DNA from: Bifidobacterium scaligerum | Lineage (GTDB): Bacteria; Actinomycetota; Actinomycetes; Actinomycetales; Bifidobacteriaceae | Length of the DNA stretch: 64,000 nt | NCBI RefSeq assembly: GCF_002802865.1 | Contig: NZ_PGLQ01000008.1 | Location: forward strand, 1 to 64,000 | Reading direction: 5' to 3' | Part shown: in pieces, positions 27,995 through 37,768 of the stretch | Numbering within the stretch: the first letter of the stretch is position 1 | How the letters are laid out: each line of letters begins with the position of its first letter | The notes under the pieces: generated by a model | What the model was told of the DNA's origin: nothing | Databases searched by the model: none | The model's input: the letters and a program-made list of their open reading frames with translations, nothing else | Program-made: the position numbers and the translations under genes

Positions 27995-28260
27995 TACACC
28001 TCCATGTTTATTGGCTCTTGCTGGTCACCTATCTTAGCTGGAGCGTGTGCACAGTATGTGTGTACTGATTTCAGTCCCTTGCGCAGCCCCTGCCGCCCTG
28101 CCGCCGGGCTTACCTTCACGTCGCTGTGATTATGCTCATAGCCTTGCGCCGGACGTGTCTTGGACGGCAACGTTACGATGGAGAAGGCAACAGATGCCGG
28201 ACGCCGTAAAACGACTCGGTTCTCGGTGCCCGGCACAACACGGTCATGAAAGGATCGATG

Positions 28261-28824
28261 ATGACGCTTCTGCAGCACGAGCTGACTGATTTCAAGGTGC
28301 AGGCCTTCCAGAACAACGAATTCCGCGAGGTGACCAAGGACGATGTACTCGGCCACTGGTCCCTGTTCTTCTTCTACCCGGCCGACTTCACGTTCGTGTG
28401 CCCCACCGAGCTTGAGGATCTGGCTAAGAATTACGCCAAGTTCAAGGAGATCGGCTGCGAGGTCTACTCCGTGTCCTGCGACACCCACTTCGTACACAAG
28501 GCTTGGCATGACGCCAACGAGAAGATCGCCAAGATCGAATACCCGATGCTTGCCGATCCGACCGCCCTGTTGGCCCGCGACCTCGATACCTACAACGAGG
28601 CCGACGGCATGGCCGAGCGTGGCGACTTCATCGTGAACCCGGAGGGTAAGGTCGTGGCCTACGAGGTCATTTCCTCCAACGTGGGCCGCAACGCCGAGGA
28701 GCTGCTGCGCCGCGTGCAGGCCTCCCAGTTCGTCTACGAGCACGGCGATCAGGTCTGCCCCGCCAACTGGACCCCGGGCGAAGAGACCATCGAGCCCAGC
28801 CTCGACCTCGTCGGCCAGCTGTGA
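28261..28824 (+). CDS. ahpC: Alkyl hydroperoxide reductase C (peroxiredoxin)
   Basis: A 187-residue typical 2-Cys peroxiredoxin, the same length as E. coli AhpC. The peroxidatic Cys47 is in PADFTFVCPTELED and the resolving cysteine in GDQVCPANWTPG. It reduces peroxides in the cytoplasm. The ATG at 28261 is 8 bases after AAAGGA. The reductase gene downstream, in the same direction, is its natural electron donor. Confidence 0.97.
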   Translation: MTLLQHELTDFKVQAFQNNEFREVTKDDVLGHWSLFFFYPADFTFVCPTELEDLAKNYAKFKEIGCEVYSVSCDTHFVHKAWHDANEKIAKIEYPMLADPTALLARDLDTYNEADGMAERGDFIVNPEGKVVAYEVISSNVGRNAEELLRRVQASQFVYEHGDQVCPANWTPGEETIEPSLDLVGQL

Positions 28825-28861
28825 CGACGATAGCGTCGCGAGCGCCGCAGTAAGAAAACCG

Positions 28862-28882
28862 GGCTCCCTCAATGAGGGAGCC
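28862..28882 (+). terminator. 9-bp hairpin between ahpC and the reductase gene
   Basis: GGCTCCCTC and GAGGGAGCC around AAT, followed by TCCTTTGT. It is probably a partial terminator or mRNA-stability element lowering expression of the reductase relative to ahpC. Confidence 0.6.
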
Positions 28883-28905
28883 TCCTTTGTATAGAAAGCA
28901 TCATC

Positions 28906-30804
28906 ATGACTCAAACCAACAACGATTTGTACGACGTCGTCGTCATCGGTGGGGGACCTGCGGGACTTACCGCTGGCCTATACCTCGCCCGCGCTCGCTA
29001 CCGTGTACTTGTCCTCGAAAAGGATGATTTCGGCGGTCAGATCACCATCACCAATGAAGTGGTGAACTATCCGGGCGTCGGCCGCACCACCGGCCGTGCG
29101 CTCACCCAGACCATGCGCCAGCAGGCCAAGGATTTCGGCGCCGAGTTCCTTTCCGCCGAGGCCACCGGGCTCGACGTTGATGGCGATATCAAAACCGTGC
29201 ACACCTCGCGCGGCGATCTGAAGACTTTCGGCATTCTGATCGCCACCGGCGCTTCCCCGCGCAAGCTCGGCTTCGAGGGCGAGGCCGAATACGCCGGTCG
29301 CGGCGTGGCCTACTGCGCCACCTGTGATGGCGAGTTCTTCACCGGCAAGGAAGTGCTCGTGGTCGGCGGCGGTTTCGCGGCCGCCGAGGAATCCGTGTTC
29401 CTCACCAAGTATGCGTCCAAGGTCACTGTGCTGGTGCGCGAACCCGACTTCACCTGCGATGCTTCCGTGGCTGCCGAGGCCAAGAACCATCCGAAGATCG
29501 ACGTGCGCTACAACGTTGAGCTCAAGGGGGTCACCGCAGGTCAAGGCGGCTTGCGCGAGGCCACGATTCTCGACCGTACTACGGGCGAGACCGAAACCTG
29601 GAAGCCGGCCGACGGTGGCACGTTCGGAGTCTTCGTGTTCGCCGGTTACGTGCCCGCCACTGATCTGGTGCGCGGTGTGGTGGACCTCGATGATCACGGC
29701 TATGTGGTCACGCACGGCTACTTGGAAACCTCGGTGCCCGGCGTCTACGCGGCCGGCGACCTGCGCGTCAAGAATCTGCGTCAGGTGGTCACCGCCACTG
29801 CTGACGGTGCCATCGCGGCCGTGGAACTGGAGCGTTACGCCAAGCAGATGAGCGAGAAAACCGGCTTGGTGCCGCCGCGTCCGACCGCCTCCGCTTACGA
29901 ACAGGCCGAAGCCGAGACTGCCGCCAAGACCGCGGCCGCCGGTACGTCACCGGCCCCCGCTCCGGCCAAGCGTAGCGCCGATGCCGCTGCGGCCGCGGCG
30001 CAAACCGCCAAGAAGCCCGGCGAACTGTTCTCTGCCGCCATCAAGCAGCAGCTCGGTGTGGTGTTCGGCCGTATGACGCGCCCGGTGACGCTGGCCCTGG
30101 AACTTGACAGCACTCCGCTTTCCGCGGAACTGCAAGGATTCATCGGTGAGATGGTCGCCTTGTCCGGCGGCAAGCTCAATTCGGTGGCAGTCGGGGCCGA
30201 TGGGCTGATTACGGCAATTGATGGTGAGTCGGCGCTTGTGAACTTGGTAGTAGGGGAGCCGCTTGAGGTGACGCTGCCGAGCGACGGCTCTGCGCTGACC
30301 GCCTATGGTTCGCTTGATGACTCCGGCCGCGCTGAGTTCGACGTGGCCGCGGCGCTGCCGCTCGCCCGTCCGGCCGTGCGTATCTGTACGGCTGGTGATG
30401 ACGGCAAGCTCACCTTCACCGGTCTGGCTTTCCACGGTGTGCCGTCCGGTCACGAGTTCAACTCGTTCGTGCTCGGCCTCTACAACGCGGCCGGTCCGGG
30501 CCAGCCGCTCGATGATGATCTGCGCGAACGTGCTGCGGCCATCGACAGTCCGCTTGACGTGATGATTCTGGTCTCCCTGACCTGCACGATGTGTCCGGAA
30601 ACCGTGCTCGCCTCGCAGCGCATCGCCTCGCTCAACCCGAACGTGCGCGCCGAAGCCTACGATGTCTCGCATTTCCCCGAGCTCAAGGACCAGTATGGTG
30701 CGATGAGCGTGCCCTGCATCGTGATCAACAAGTCCGACGGCAGCCAAACGGTGGAATTCGGCAAGAAGAGCATCCCGCAGATGCTCGATCTGCTGGGTGC
30801 GTAG
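28906..30804 (+). CDS. trxB: AhpF/TrxB-like FAD-disulfide reductase with C-terminal thioredoxin-fold domains
   Basis: 632 residues. Residues 1-315 are a complete low-molecular-weight thioredoxin reductase: FAD site GGGPAGLTAGLYLARA, redox pair Cys137/Cys140 in CATCDGEF, NADPH site VVGGGFAAAEESVF and the second FAD motif GVYAAGDLRVKN. An Ala/Lys-rich linker (about 320-375) leads to about 255 residues resembling the double thioredoxin-fold domain of AhpF, with CxxC at Cys560/Cys563 (TCTMCPETV). In AhpF that domain is at the N-terminus, so the order here is reversed. Position after ahpC suggests it recharges AhpC. Confidence 0.92.
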   Translation: MTQTNNDLYDVVVIGGGPAGLTAGLYLARARYRVLVLEKDDFGGQITITNEVVNYPGVGRTTGRALTQTMRQQAKDFGAEFLSAEATGLDVDGDIKTVHTSRGDLKTFGILIATGASPRKLGFEGEAEYAGRGVAYCATCDGEFFTGKEVLVVGGGFAAAEESVFLTKYASKVTVLVREPDFTCDASVAAEAKNHPKIDVRYNVELKGVTAGQGGLREATILDRTTGETETWKPADGGTFGVFVFAGYVPATDLVRGVVDLDDHGYVVTHGYLETSVPGVYAAGDLRVKNLRQVVTATADGAIAAVELERYAKQMSEKTGLVPPRPTASAYEQAEAETAAKTAAAGTSPAPAPAKRSADAAAAAAQTAKKPGELFSAAIKQQLGVVFGRMTRPVTLALELDSTPLSAELQGFIGEMVALSGGKLNSVAVGADGLITAIDGESALVNLVVGEPLEVTLPSDGSALTAYGSLDDSGRAEFDVAAALPLARPAVRICTAGDDGKLTFTGLAFHGVPSGHEFNSFVLGLYNAAGPGQPLDDDLRERAAAIDSPLDVMILVSLTCTMCPETVLASQRIASLNPNVRAEAYDVSHFPELKDQYGAMSVPCIVINKSDGSQTVEFGKKSIPQMLDLLGA

Positions 30805-30829
30805 GCATAGAGCTGAATAGCTAGCAGCA

Positions 30830-30867
30830 AAGGCCGCCCGGTCCTCGTATGAGAGCCGGGCGGCCTT
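30830..30867. terminator. Bidirectional-looking terminator
   Basis: AAGGCCGCCCGG and CCGGGCGGCCTT pair perfectly around a 14-base loop that can itself pair (CTC/GAG). It lies between the convergent reductase and GH2 genes. Confidence 0.75.
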
Positions 30868-30916
30868 GACATGTGCCAAGCTAGGATCGGAATGAGTAAT
30901 CTACGCTAATGCGGCG

Positions 30917-33900
30917 TCACCTCGCTTCCTCGGACGTAGCTTCGCTGCGCGGGGCCGGGATACGAGCATCGCCGCGAACCTCGGTGATGGCCACGCACTT
31001 GCCTGCAGCGGACGTGAACGTGATCTTGATACGAGACGTGCGCACCATATCGAAGGAGTAGGTGGTTTCGTCACCGTTCGAGCTCATCGAGGAGCCGGGC
31101 TTATCGCCGACCGTGGCATACACCCAAGCGGCATCGTTGGTCTGCTCAACCGGGTTGGAGGTCGCGGTCAGATGGCGTACCGGCTGCCAAGAGCCATCGG
31201 CGGCCAAGTAGTCCACCTCCACGGATTCGGGCAGCGCCACATCCTCACCATCCAAGCAGTAGTAGATGGTGAAGGAGTTGAGCATGAACGGTTCCTCCTC
31301 GCCATAGCCGAAGCGGTACTCCAGCCAAGCGGTGTTGGACGGGTCGCCGACCGTGGACCAACGGTTCTTGAGGTTGTAGCCGACGCGCGGCGTGTAGGAC
31401 ACGATGCCGTCCATCAGCAGCGAAGCATCCTCTTGAGCCTTCGGATCCGGGTTCGTGTAGGAGGCGCGCACCTGCGGATACACGTCGTTGCGGTAGGAGA
31501 ACAGATCGCGATTCTGCACGTAGTCATCGGTTACGCGCACATGAGCCACAGCCTGCTGTTCCAAACCTTCCACATCACCCAGCACGGTGAATTCACCGGC
31601 GTGACTATACAGCGAAGCCTCAGGCTTGGCCCATGTCACCGCACGCTGCTCCTTGGCGCCATCAGACCAGTGGACGGTTACCTCGGGAGCAGTCTCGCCC
31701 ACGAGCGGCTCGATGCCGGTAATGGTGTCCAACGCCACGGACTGCACCTCACTCACTTCAACAACCTGCACCTTGACGCTCACATCCAGGTCGAAGCGAG
31801 TCACTGTACCGGCAACGCTCACTTCGCCAGCGTGACCGTAGGCGGCAGCCGGCACGGTTTCCCATGCGACCGGCAGCGGCGCGGCAACGCCGTGATCGAA
31901 GTTAACGATGACGGTGGCCGGCAATGTGGGCGCAGTGCCCGCCATTGTACGTACGGCAGGAACCTGAACGTCGGCCGGCTGCTTCGGCTCAGTACCCTCG
32001 GCAACGGTTACGATGGCCGGCGTACTGGTCTTGGAGACCCCACCATACGTAACGGTGGCAGTGATGTTCGCCGTGCCGGACAGGCGACCGGTGACGATGC
32101 CGCTGCAGTCCACGCCGGCCACGGATTCGTCGCTGGAAGCAAACGTGATTGCGGCTTCGCTGCCCTCGCCCAGCTCGATGGCTGCACCGGTCTCATCGGT
32201 GGCGGACACCGCAAGATCGGTGGTTTCATCCTCGGCCAACGTGAAGGTAGGCGGCACCAAGGTGACTTCGGCAACCGGAGCCGGCGGCACATCCAGATCA
32301 AGCGCGTACGCGGCATGCTGTTCGCCGTCCTCAGAGGTGACGCGAATCACGTAGGAGCCGTACGGATAGTTGAGCGGCGGCACCACGTATGCCACGGCAT
32401 TGTTGGCGGCCTCAACACTGATTGCCGGGGCGCCAGCAGTGTAGGCGCGGTGCAGCATAGCGCGATGCTGATCGTCGAACTCGACCGGCTTGCCATCCAC
32501 CAGAACCTGAGTCAGATCGGTGGTGTCGTGGGCAGTGGTCTCGCCATCGGTCAGGCGCACACTGACGGTGGTCGGCAGCTCGTAGCCTTCGACAGTACCG
32601 TTCAGCACCACCGTGCCGGCCTTGTTCCAATCGACCTCGGCGGCATCCCAAGCCACTGGTGCATCGACGGCACTGCCATCGTCAAAGACAACCAGAGCCT
32701 TGGCCGGCAAGGTGGGCGCAGCACCAACCGGGGCGGCCAGTGAAGCCGGGCGGGCGGCAACCGGGTGGGTCACGGTCACCGTTGCGTTGACCGGCAGTCC
32801 TGCGGCCTCGCCGGTGACGGTGAACGATTGTGCACCTGACTTGGCTGTAGCATCAGCCACAGCGCTTTGCAGTTCGGCATCCTGCCAAGTCACGGCAGTC
32901 TCGGCCGTGGTGTTATCAGCCTTGAGTACGGTGACGGTCTGCGGCAGCACCGGGGTTTCTCCTGCACGGACACGGACAGCCACGCCGCGGGCTTCCAACG
33001 CGTCGGCGTCGGCGGTCAGACCCTCGGTGATGAACACGTTCACGGTGTCAGCCTTCAATCCCTTGGCGGTGGCGGTCACACGGATTGGCTTGCCGGAGCC
33101 ATCGGAAGCCACGATGGCGAGCACCTTGCCGGAGTATGCGGAGTGCATGGGGGACTGCAACGGTTCGGTGTTGGCCTGGTAGCCGTTGTCTGTGCCGAGC
33201 AGACGGCCATGTTCCACGTGGAACGTCAGCTCGTTGTTGGCGCGCGGCACAATCACTCCGGCATCATCGATCACATCGGCTTCGATGAAGCTCAGGTCGT
33301 GGCCGTCGCCGTCGATGACGTGGCGGTCCGGGATGAGCTTGATGCCGGCCGGAGCTCCGGCGGTGGCGATGGAGTCGCGGGCCACCACATTGCCGACCTT
33401 GTCATAGGCCACAACCTCGACCGTGCCCGGCTCGAACGGCACTTCCCACTGCAGGGTGAGCTGCTTGGGCTCGTTGCCGTTCTTCTGATAGCGGTATTCG
33501 AACGGCTTGTCCGCATACTTGTTGCTCAGATGGAAGGTGGCCTGATGCGATTCGAACTCACGCTTGCCCAGGGATTTGCCGTTGAGGAACAGTTCGGCGG
33601 AAGCGGCATTGGTGTACGCCCACACCGCCACGGATTCGCCCTGCTCCCAGTTCCAGTGCGGCAACAGGTGCACGACCGGAGCATCATCCGGGTCGGTCCA
33701 CAACGCCTTGTACAGCCACCACGGGTTTTTCGGGAAGCCGGCTGTATCCACCATGCCGTAGTAGGAGCGCAACGGAGCCAGCACCGTGCCGTCGGATTCC
33801 GGCATATCCGGCTTGTTCCAGTAGAAGTTGGAGATGTACGGAGCGGGTTCGCCGATGTAGTCGAAGCCGGTCCAGGCGAATTCGCCCACGTTGAACTCAA

Positions 33901-35617
33901 GGTTCACCAGACGGTCGAACGCGATGTCGAGAGGGTAGCCGCGGTTGGTGGTCACGTTGTAGTCGGAGATTTCGTAGGTGTCTTCCTTCCACGGCTGGCG
34001 GCCTTTGGCGAACGGGTAGTCGCGGCCGCGCAGCTGCCATTCGTCGGTGAGGATCGTCGGGTGCACGTAGAAGCCGCGGCATGGCGTGCAGTTGCCGGAT
34101 TCGGAGTTCAGAATCACATCGTTCGGATGCTTCTCATGCACCTGCTCCATTTGGTCGCGGTTGATGTAGGAGTAGCCGCGCACATCCATCTGTTCGTGGA
34201 TCTTGTTGCCGATGCCGTCGATGCCCTTGGACAGGTACGAGGCGTCATTCACAGAGTTCGGACGGGTCGGGTCCAGCAGATGGCAGCGCCGGGTCAGGTC
34301 AGCGGCGATCGGAATCTCGCTCTCCTGCCAGGCCACCTCGTTGCCCATGCCCCACATGAACACGGCCGGCTCGTTGCGGTCGCGAAGAATCATGGCGGCC
34401 AAGTCTTCCGGATAATCCTGGGCGAAGTAGTTGGAGTAGTCGTTGCGGTTCTTCGGAGCGGTCCACATGTCGGTAAGCTCTTCGAGCAGCAGGAAGCCCA
34501 TGCGGCTGCACTCCTCGGCCCACACCTTGGAACATGGGTTGTGCGAGGTGCGGATGGCGTTCACGCCGGCATCCTGCAGAATCTCGAGCTGACGGACCAC
34601 GGCGCGGCGGTAGGTGGCGGCACCCAGGGAGCCGAGATCATGATGCATACACATGCCGAGGGCGCGCATGTTCACACCGTTAAGAAACAGGCCGCGCTGC
34701 GGGTCAAGGATGATCCAACGCAGACCAAACTTGGTTTCAGTGGTGTCTGCGGCATTGCTGCTGGTGTCGAGCACGGTGGTGCGCAGGGTGTACTGATATG
34801 GGTCGGCGGTGCTCCACAGGTGCGGATTGAGAACCGAGAGCGTGGTGGAGAAGCGGTTTGGCGCTTCCGCGGTATCGTAAGCGCTGGCGGCTTCGGTGGT
34901 GTCCGGGGTGTTCGCGGGTACGATGACCTTGTCATCGCCTACGGCGACGATATTGCCGTTCGCGTCCAGGATTTCCTGACGCAGAGTGACGGTTGCATTG
35001 GCGTCGGTACCATTGGCCACGGTGGTGGAGATGATCACAGTGGCATGATCATCCTTGATGTCTTCCTCAAGTGTCGGGGTGGTGATCTGGGTGCCGAAGC
35101 GGGCCACATGCACCGGGTCGGCCACGGTCAGTGTTACGTCGCGGTACAGGCCGGCGCCGGCATACCAGCGGGAACTCGGCTCCTCGTTGTTGGTGCGCAC
35201 GGTGAGCACGTTGACCTCGCCGGGCTTGATCTTGCCAGTCAGGTCAACCGCGAAGTTGGTGTAGCCGTAGTGATGCTCGGCGAGCTTCTCGCCATTGAGC
35301 CAGATTTCGGCGCGGTCCATGGCGCCGTCGAAGTCCAGGGTCACGTACTTGCCGGCGAGCTCGGCCGGAGCGGTGAACGTCTTGCGGTACCAGCCCTCGC
35401 CCACCTTCAGATAGCCCACGGTGGCGCGTGCGTTGCGGGAGAACTTGCCTTCCACGCCGTAATCATGGGGCAGATTGACCTTGCGCCAGTCGGAGTCGTC
35501 GAATTCTGGGCGTTCGGCGCCGTTTGGTGTGCCGCGGAAGAACCGCCAGCCTGAGTTGAAGTTGTTGGAGCGTCCGGTGAGCACCTCTTCGGCTGCCGGG
35601 CGATTGCTTGTTGTCAT
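30917..35617 (-). CDS. Large GH2 beta-galactosidase with C-terminal Ig-like domains
   Basis: 1566 residues. Order: GH2 sugar-binding domain (about 20-165), Ig-like domain, TIM barrel with acid/base Glu427 in MWGMGNEVAW and nucleophile Glu506 in LNSESGNCTPC, a DUF4982-like strand domain (about 690-760), then roughly 800 residues of Ig-like modules of the Big_4 and Big_2 kinds (e.g. VNFDHGVAAPLPVAWETV), ending in a discoidin-like C-terminal region. No signal peptide or sorting signal is visible, so the protein looks cytoplasmic despite modules normally found outside cells. The ribosome site GGAGG precedes the ATG. It is divergent from a sugar permease and shares operators with it. Confidence 0.92.
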   Translation of the reverse strand: MTTSNRPAAEEVLTGRSNNFNSGWRFFRGTPNGAERPEFDDSDWRKVNLPHDYGVEGKFSRNARATVGYLKVGEGWYRKTFTAPAELAGKYVTLDFDGAMDRAEIWLNGEKLAEHHYGYTNFAVDLTGKIKPGEVNVLTVRTNNEEPSSRWYAGAGLYRDVTLTVADPVHVARFGTQITTPTLEEDIKDDHATVIISTTVANGTDANATVTLRQEILDANGNIVAVGDDKVIVPANTPDTTEAASAYDTAEAPNRFSTTLSVLNPHLWSTADPYQYTLRTTVLDTSSNAADTTETKFGLRWIILDPQRGLFLNGVNMRALGMCMHHDLGSLGAATYRRAVVRQLEILQDAGVNAIRTSHNPCSKVWAEECSRMGFLLLEELTDMWTAPKNRNDYSNYFAQDYPEDLAAMILRDRNEPAVFMWGMGNEVAWQESEIPIAADLTRRCHLLDPTRPNSVNDASYLSKGIDGIGNKIHEQMDVRGYSYINRDQMEQVHEKHPNDVILNSESGNCTPCRGFYVHPTILTDEWQLRGRDYPFAKGRQPWKEDTYEISDYNVTTNRGYPLDIAFDRLVNLEFNVGEFAWTGFDYIGEPAPYISNFYWNKPDMPESDGTVLAPLRSYYGMVDTAGFPKNPWWLYKALWTDPDDAPVVHLLPHWNWEQGESVAVWAYTNAASAELFLNGKSLGKREFESHQATFHLSNKYADKPFEYRYQKNGNEPKQLTLQWEVPFEPGTVEVVAYDKVGNVVARDSIATAGAPAGIKLIPDRHVIDGDGHDLSFIEADVIDDAGVIVPRANNELTFHVEHGRLLGTDNGYQANTEPLQSPMHSAYSGKVLAIVASDGSGKPIRVTATAKGLKADTVNVFITEGLTADADALEARGVAVRVRAGETPVLPQTVTVLKADNTTAETAVTWQDAELQSAVADATAKSGAQSFTVTGEAAGLPVNATVTVTHPVAARPASLAAPVGAAPTLPAKALVVFDDGSAVDAPVAWDAAEVDWNKAGTVVLNGTVEGYELPTTVSVRLTDGETTAHDTTDLTQVLVDGKPVEFDDQHRAMLHRAYTAGAPAISVEAANNAVAYVVPPLNYPYGSYVIRVTSEDGEQHAAYALDLDVPPAPVAEVTLVPPTFTLAEDETTDLAVSATDETGAAIELGEGSEAAITFASSDESVAGVDCSGIVTGRLSGTANITATVTYGGVSKTSTPAIVTVAEGTEPKQPADVQVPAVRTMAGTAPTLPATVIVNFDHGVAAPLPVAWETVPAAAYGHAGEVSVAGTVTRFDLDVSVKVQVVEVSEVQSVALDTITGIEPLVGETAPEVTVHWSDGAKEQRAVTWAKPEASLYSHAGEFTVLGDVEGLEQQAVAHVRVTDDYVQNRDLFSYRNDVYPQVRASYTNPDPKAQEDASLLMDGIVSYTPRVGYNLKNRWSTVGDPSNTAWLEYRFGYGEEEPFMLNSFTIYYCLDGEDVALPESVEVDYLAADGSWQPVRHLTATSNPVEQTNDAAWVYATVGDKPGSSMSSNGDETTYSFDMVRTSRIKITFTSAAGKCVAITEVRGDARIPAPRSEATSEEAR

Positions 35618-35761
35618 CGTAAGACCTCCATGCCTTGGATGATGTGGTGAGTGGTTTCTTGGCTCCTGCGTCGGGGCTGATCAATCGAAACGTGTGACTC
35701 TGGCTTCTTCAGTGATGATGTTCAGTGAGGAGTCCAGGGGAGTTCGTCTTTGACGAAACAC

Positions 35762-35791
35762 ATCATAACATCTCAACGATAAGATTGTGAA
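35762..35791 (-). promoter_or_regulatory. Promoter of the large GH2 gene
   Basis: Read leftward, TTCACA and TATGAT are 18 bp apart. The LacI-type operator at 35770-35785 fills the spacer, which explains repression. Confidence 0.5.
35770..35785. promoter_or_regulatory. LacI-type operator A1 (ATCTCAACGATAAGAT)
   Basis: First of five copies of the motif ATCTYAWCGATRAKAK in this locus, between the divergent GH2 and permease genes. Its partner lies 69 bp away. Confidence 0.7.
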
Positions 35792-35838
35792 CAAATCACG
35801 GTTTTGACGGGATTCAAAACGCCGTATATGGTGCATAA

Positions 35839-35854
35839 ATCTTAACGATGATAG
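35839..35854. promoter_or_regulatory. LacI-type operator A2 (ATCTTAACGATGATAG)
   Basis: Second copy, on the permease side of the same divergent region. Confidence 0.65.
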
Positions 35855-35975
35855 AGTTTGAGGCAGCACAACCAAGCGGCGTGTCGCGATGGCGCGAATA
35901 CGCCGAGGCAATCTTGAGATCGTACCGACCGGAGACACGGTGCCGTGTTCGGCCGTTTGAGGAAGGAGCGTGACG

Positions 35976-37577
35976 ATGCCACGAGCGAACAACGGCAACA
36001 ATCGTATTCATTGTGCCACTACGGCATCTGAAGCGGTGGATGCCGCCTTGTCATGGAAGTCCAAACTCGGTTACGCCACATTCTCGCTGTCGTATGTGAT
36101 GCAGACGATGATCGTGACCTGGCAGATGTTCTATTTCACCACGTTCCTCAACGTATCGATGGCCGTCACCGCAGTGCTCATCGCCACAGGCAAGATCGTC
36201 GCCTCGGTGATCGGCCCGGTGTGGGGCTACATCTCCGACCGCATGTACCACAATGCGCTCGGCCGCCGCTTCGGCCGCCGTCGCTCGATTCTGATCTTCG
36301 CCATCCCCGCGAACTTCGTGTTCTATCTGCTGTTGTGGATCCCCAACCTGCCGATAGCCGTCTACTTCTTCGCCAATCTGCTGTACTGGGCGTTCTTCGC
36401 CGGTATCACCACCGTGCAGTACGGCTTGCCCAGCGAAATGACCGAGAACCCAAGCCAGCGCGCGCAGCTCGTAGGCGTCAATCAGATCGCCGGTGCCATC
36501 GGCGGCACCTTCCTCTCGGTGCTCAACGTGTACCTGTTCACTATCTGGGGCAAGGACAACTGGGAATCGTACTTCAACATGGCGTTGCTGTACGGCATCA
36601 TCGGCACCGCAGTGCTGGTGCTGGGCTTCCTATCGATTCAGGAGCGTCCGTTTGATGAATCCACCAACGTGGCTTCCGCCGACGGGGCTGCCGGCGATGG
36701 CGGCGAGACACACATCGGTGTCGGCAAGCGGTTGGTTTCGGTGGTGTGGAACTTCCTTTCGGTGCTGAAGGTCAAGGAATTCCGCAACTATCTTGGTTTG
36801 TACCTGTCGGAGGAGATGTTCCGTACGGTGCGCGGCACGCTGAATACCTACTTCGTGATTTTCGTGCTGCTGCTCGATCCACAGACCGTTTCGCTCGCCA
36901 CAGGCGTCAACCTGCTGTTCGGCATCGCGTGCGTCGGCTTCTTCATCTGGATTACCGCGAGAATCGGCGGTCCGCGCGCCTACCGACTGGGTGGCATCGA
37001 AGTGATTTTCGTATTCTTGGCCATGTTTATGCTGGCGATGGTTGCAAGTCACATCCCAGCCGGCACACGCGCGGTGCTCTACATCGGCCTTGGCCTGTTC
37101 ATGAACTTCGGCATCACCGGCGTGGTGAACGCTACGCAGTACACGTATACGTTCATCCCGGATGTGGATGAGATCATCACCTCGAAACGTCGAGAAGGGC
37201 AATATGCCGCCATTAATTCGACCATCGACGACATCTTCTCCTCCGCGGAAACGATTGTGATTGGCCTGGTCTTGGAGGCGACTGGATTTGTGGAAGGCGC
37301 GCAATCACAGCCGCCGCAGACGGTGTTCGCGCTGGCGTGCTTGTTCTCGTTCGTGCCGATTGTGATCTGCCTTGTCGGCATTGTCTTTACATACCGATTG
37401 AAGCTCAACCGCGAGAATCATGAGCTGCTGCTCGATGAAATCGATCGATTACGCGCCGGTGGGTCGATGGATGATGTGACGCCGGAGACGCGCGCGTTAG
37501 TCGAAAGTCTGACTGGTATGCCCTATGAGCAATGCTGGGGCCATAACAACGTGATCAATGTAACGCATAAAGGCTGA
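35976..37577 (+). CDS. GPH-family sugar:cation symporter 1
   Basis: A 533-residue permease with about 12 helices. The motif GYISDRMYHNALGRRFGRRRSI between helices 2 and 3 marks the glycoside-pentoside-hexuronide (MFS_2) family. The C-terminal cytoplasmic tail ends GMPYEQCWGHNNVINV and is nearly the same in the next permease. The ATG at 35976 follows GGAAGGAG. It is divergent from the GH2 beta-galactosidase and shares operators with it, so a beta-galactoside or galacto-oligosaccharide is the likely substrate. Confidence 0.92.
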   Translation: MPRANNGNNRIHCATTASEAVDAALSWKSKLGYATFSLSYVMQTMIVTWQMFYFTTFLNVSMAVTAVLIATGKIVASVIGPVWGYISDRMYHNALGRRFGRRRSILIFAIPANFVFYLLLWIPNLPIAVYFFANLLYWAFFAGITTVQYGLPSEMTENPSQRAQLVGVNQIAGAIGGTFLSVLNVYLFTIWGKDNWESYFNMALLYGIIGTAVLVLGFLSIQERPFDESTNVASADGAAGDGGETHIGVGKRLVSVVWNFLSVLKVKEFRNYLGLYLSEEMFRTVRGTLNTYFVIFVLLLDPQTVSLATGVNLLFGIACVGFFIWITARIGGPRAYRLGGIEVIFVFLAMFMLAMVASHIPAGTRAVLYIGLGLFMNFGITGVVNATQYTYTFIPDVDEIITSKRREGQYAAINSTIDDIFSSAETIVIGLVLEATGFVEGAQSQPPQTVFALACLFSFVPIVICLVGIVFTYRLKLNRENHELLLDEIDRLRAGGSMDDVTPETRALVESLTGMPYEQCWGHNNVINVTHKG

Positions 37578-37610
37578 GCGTTGAGCACTGTGCATGCGCA
37601 CGTTTCGTCT

Positions 37611-37640
37611 AGCTCCCCTTCGCCGAGGGGGAGCTTTTTA
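37611..37640 (+). terminator. Terminator after symporter 1
   Basis: AGCTCCCCTTC and GAGGGGGAGCT close over GCC, followed by TTTTTA. Confidence 0.85.
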
Positions 37641-37701
37641 TTGTGCTGCTGATGTATTCGCAGGTATGTTGCCAGTTGCGACACGCCATAATCGCAAAAT
37701 A

Positions 37702-37717
37702 ATCTCATCGATAAGAT
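37702..37717. promoter_or_regulatory. LacI-type operator B1 (ATCTCATCGATAAGAT)
   Basis: Third copy of the locus operator, upstream of symporter 2. Partner at 37769, 67 bp away, nearly the same spacing as A1-A2. Confidence 0.7.
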
Positions 37718-37768
37718 TTGTGATATGGTTTGTTTTGCAAACATCAAGAAATGAAATCGAGCTTCAAA

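Noticed and set aside
27994-28914. 306-codon frame antisense to ahpC
   Set aside because: It overlaps a full-length canonical AhpC on the other strand and its sequence is the mirror of it; no family features.
32867-35554. 895-codon frame antisense to the large GH2 gene
   Set aside because: Composition rich in His, Val and Gly, as expected from antisense reading; the GH2 catalytic motifs fix the true strand.
35797-35860. A definite -35/-10 promoter for symporter 1
   Set aside because: TTGACG at 35804 has no well-spaced -10 box; several weak alternatives exist, so no promoter was annotated on that side.
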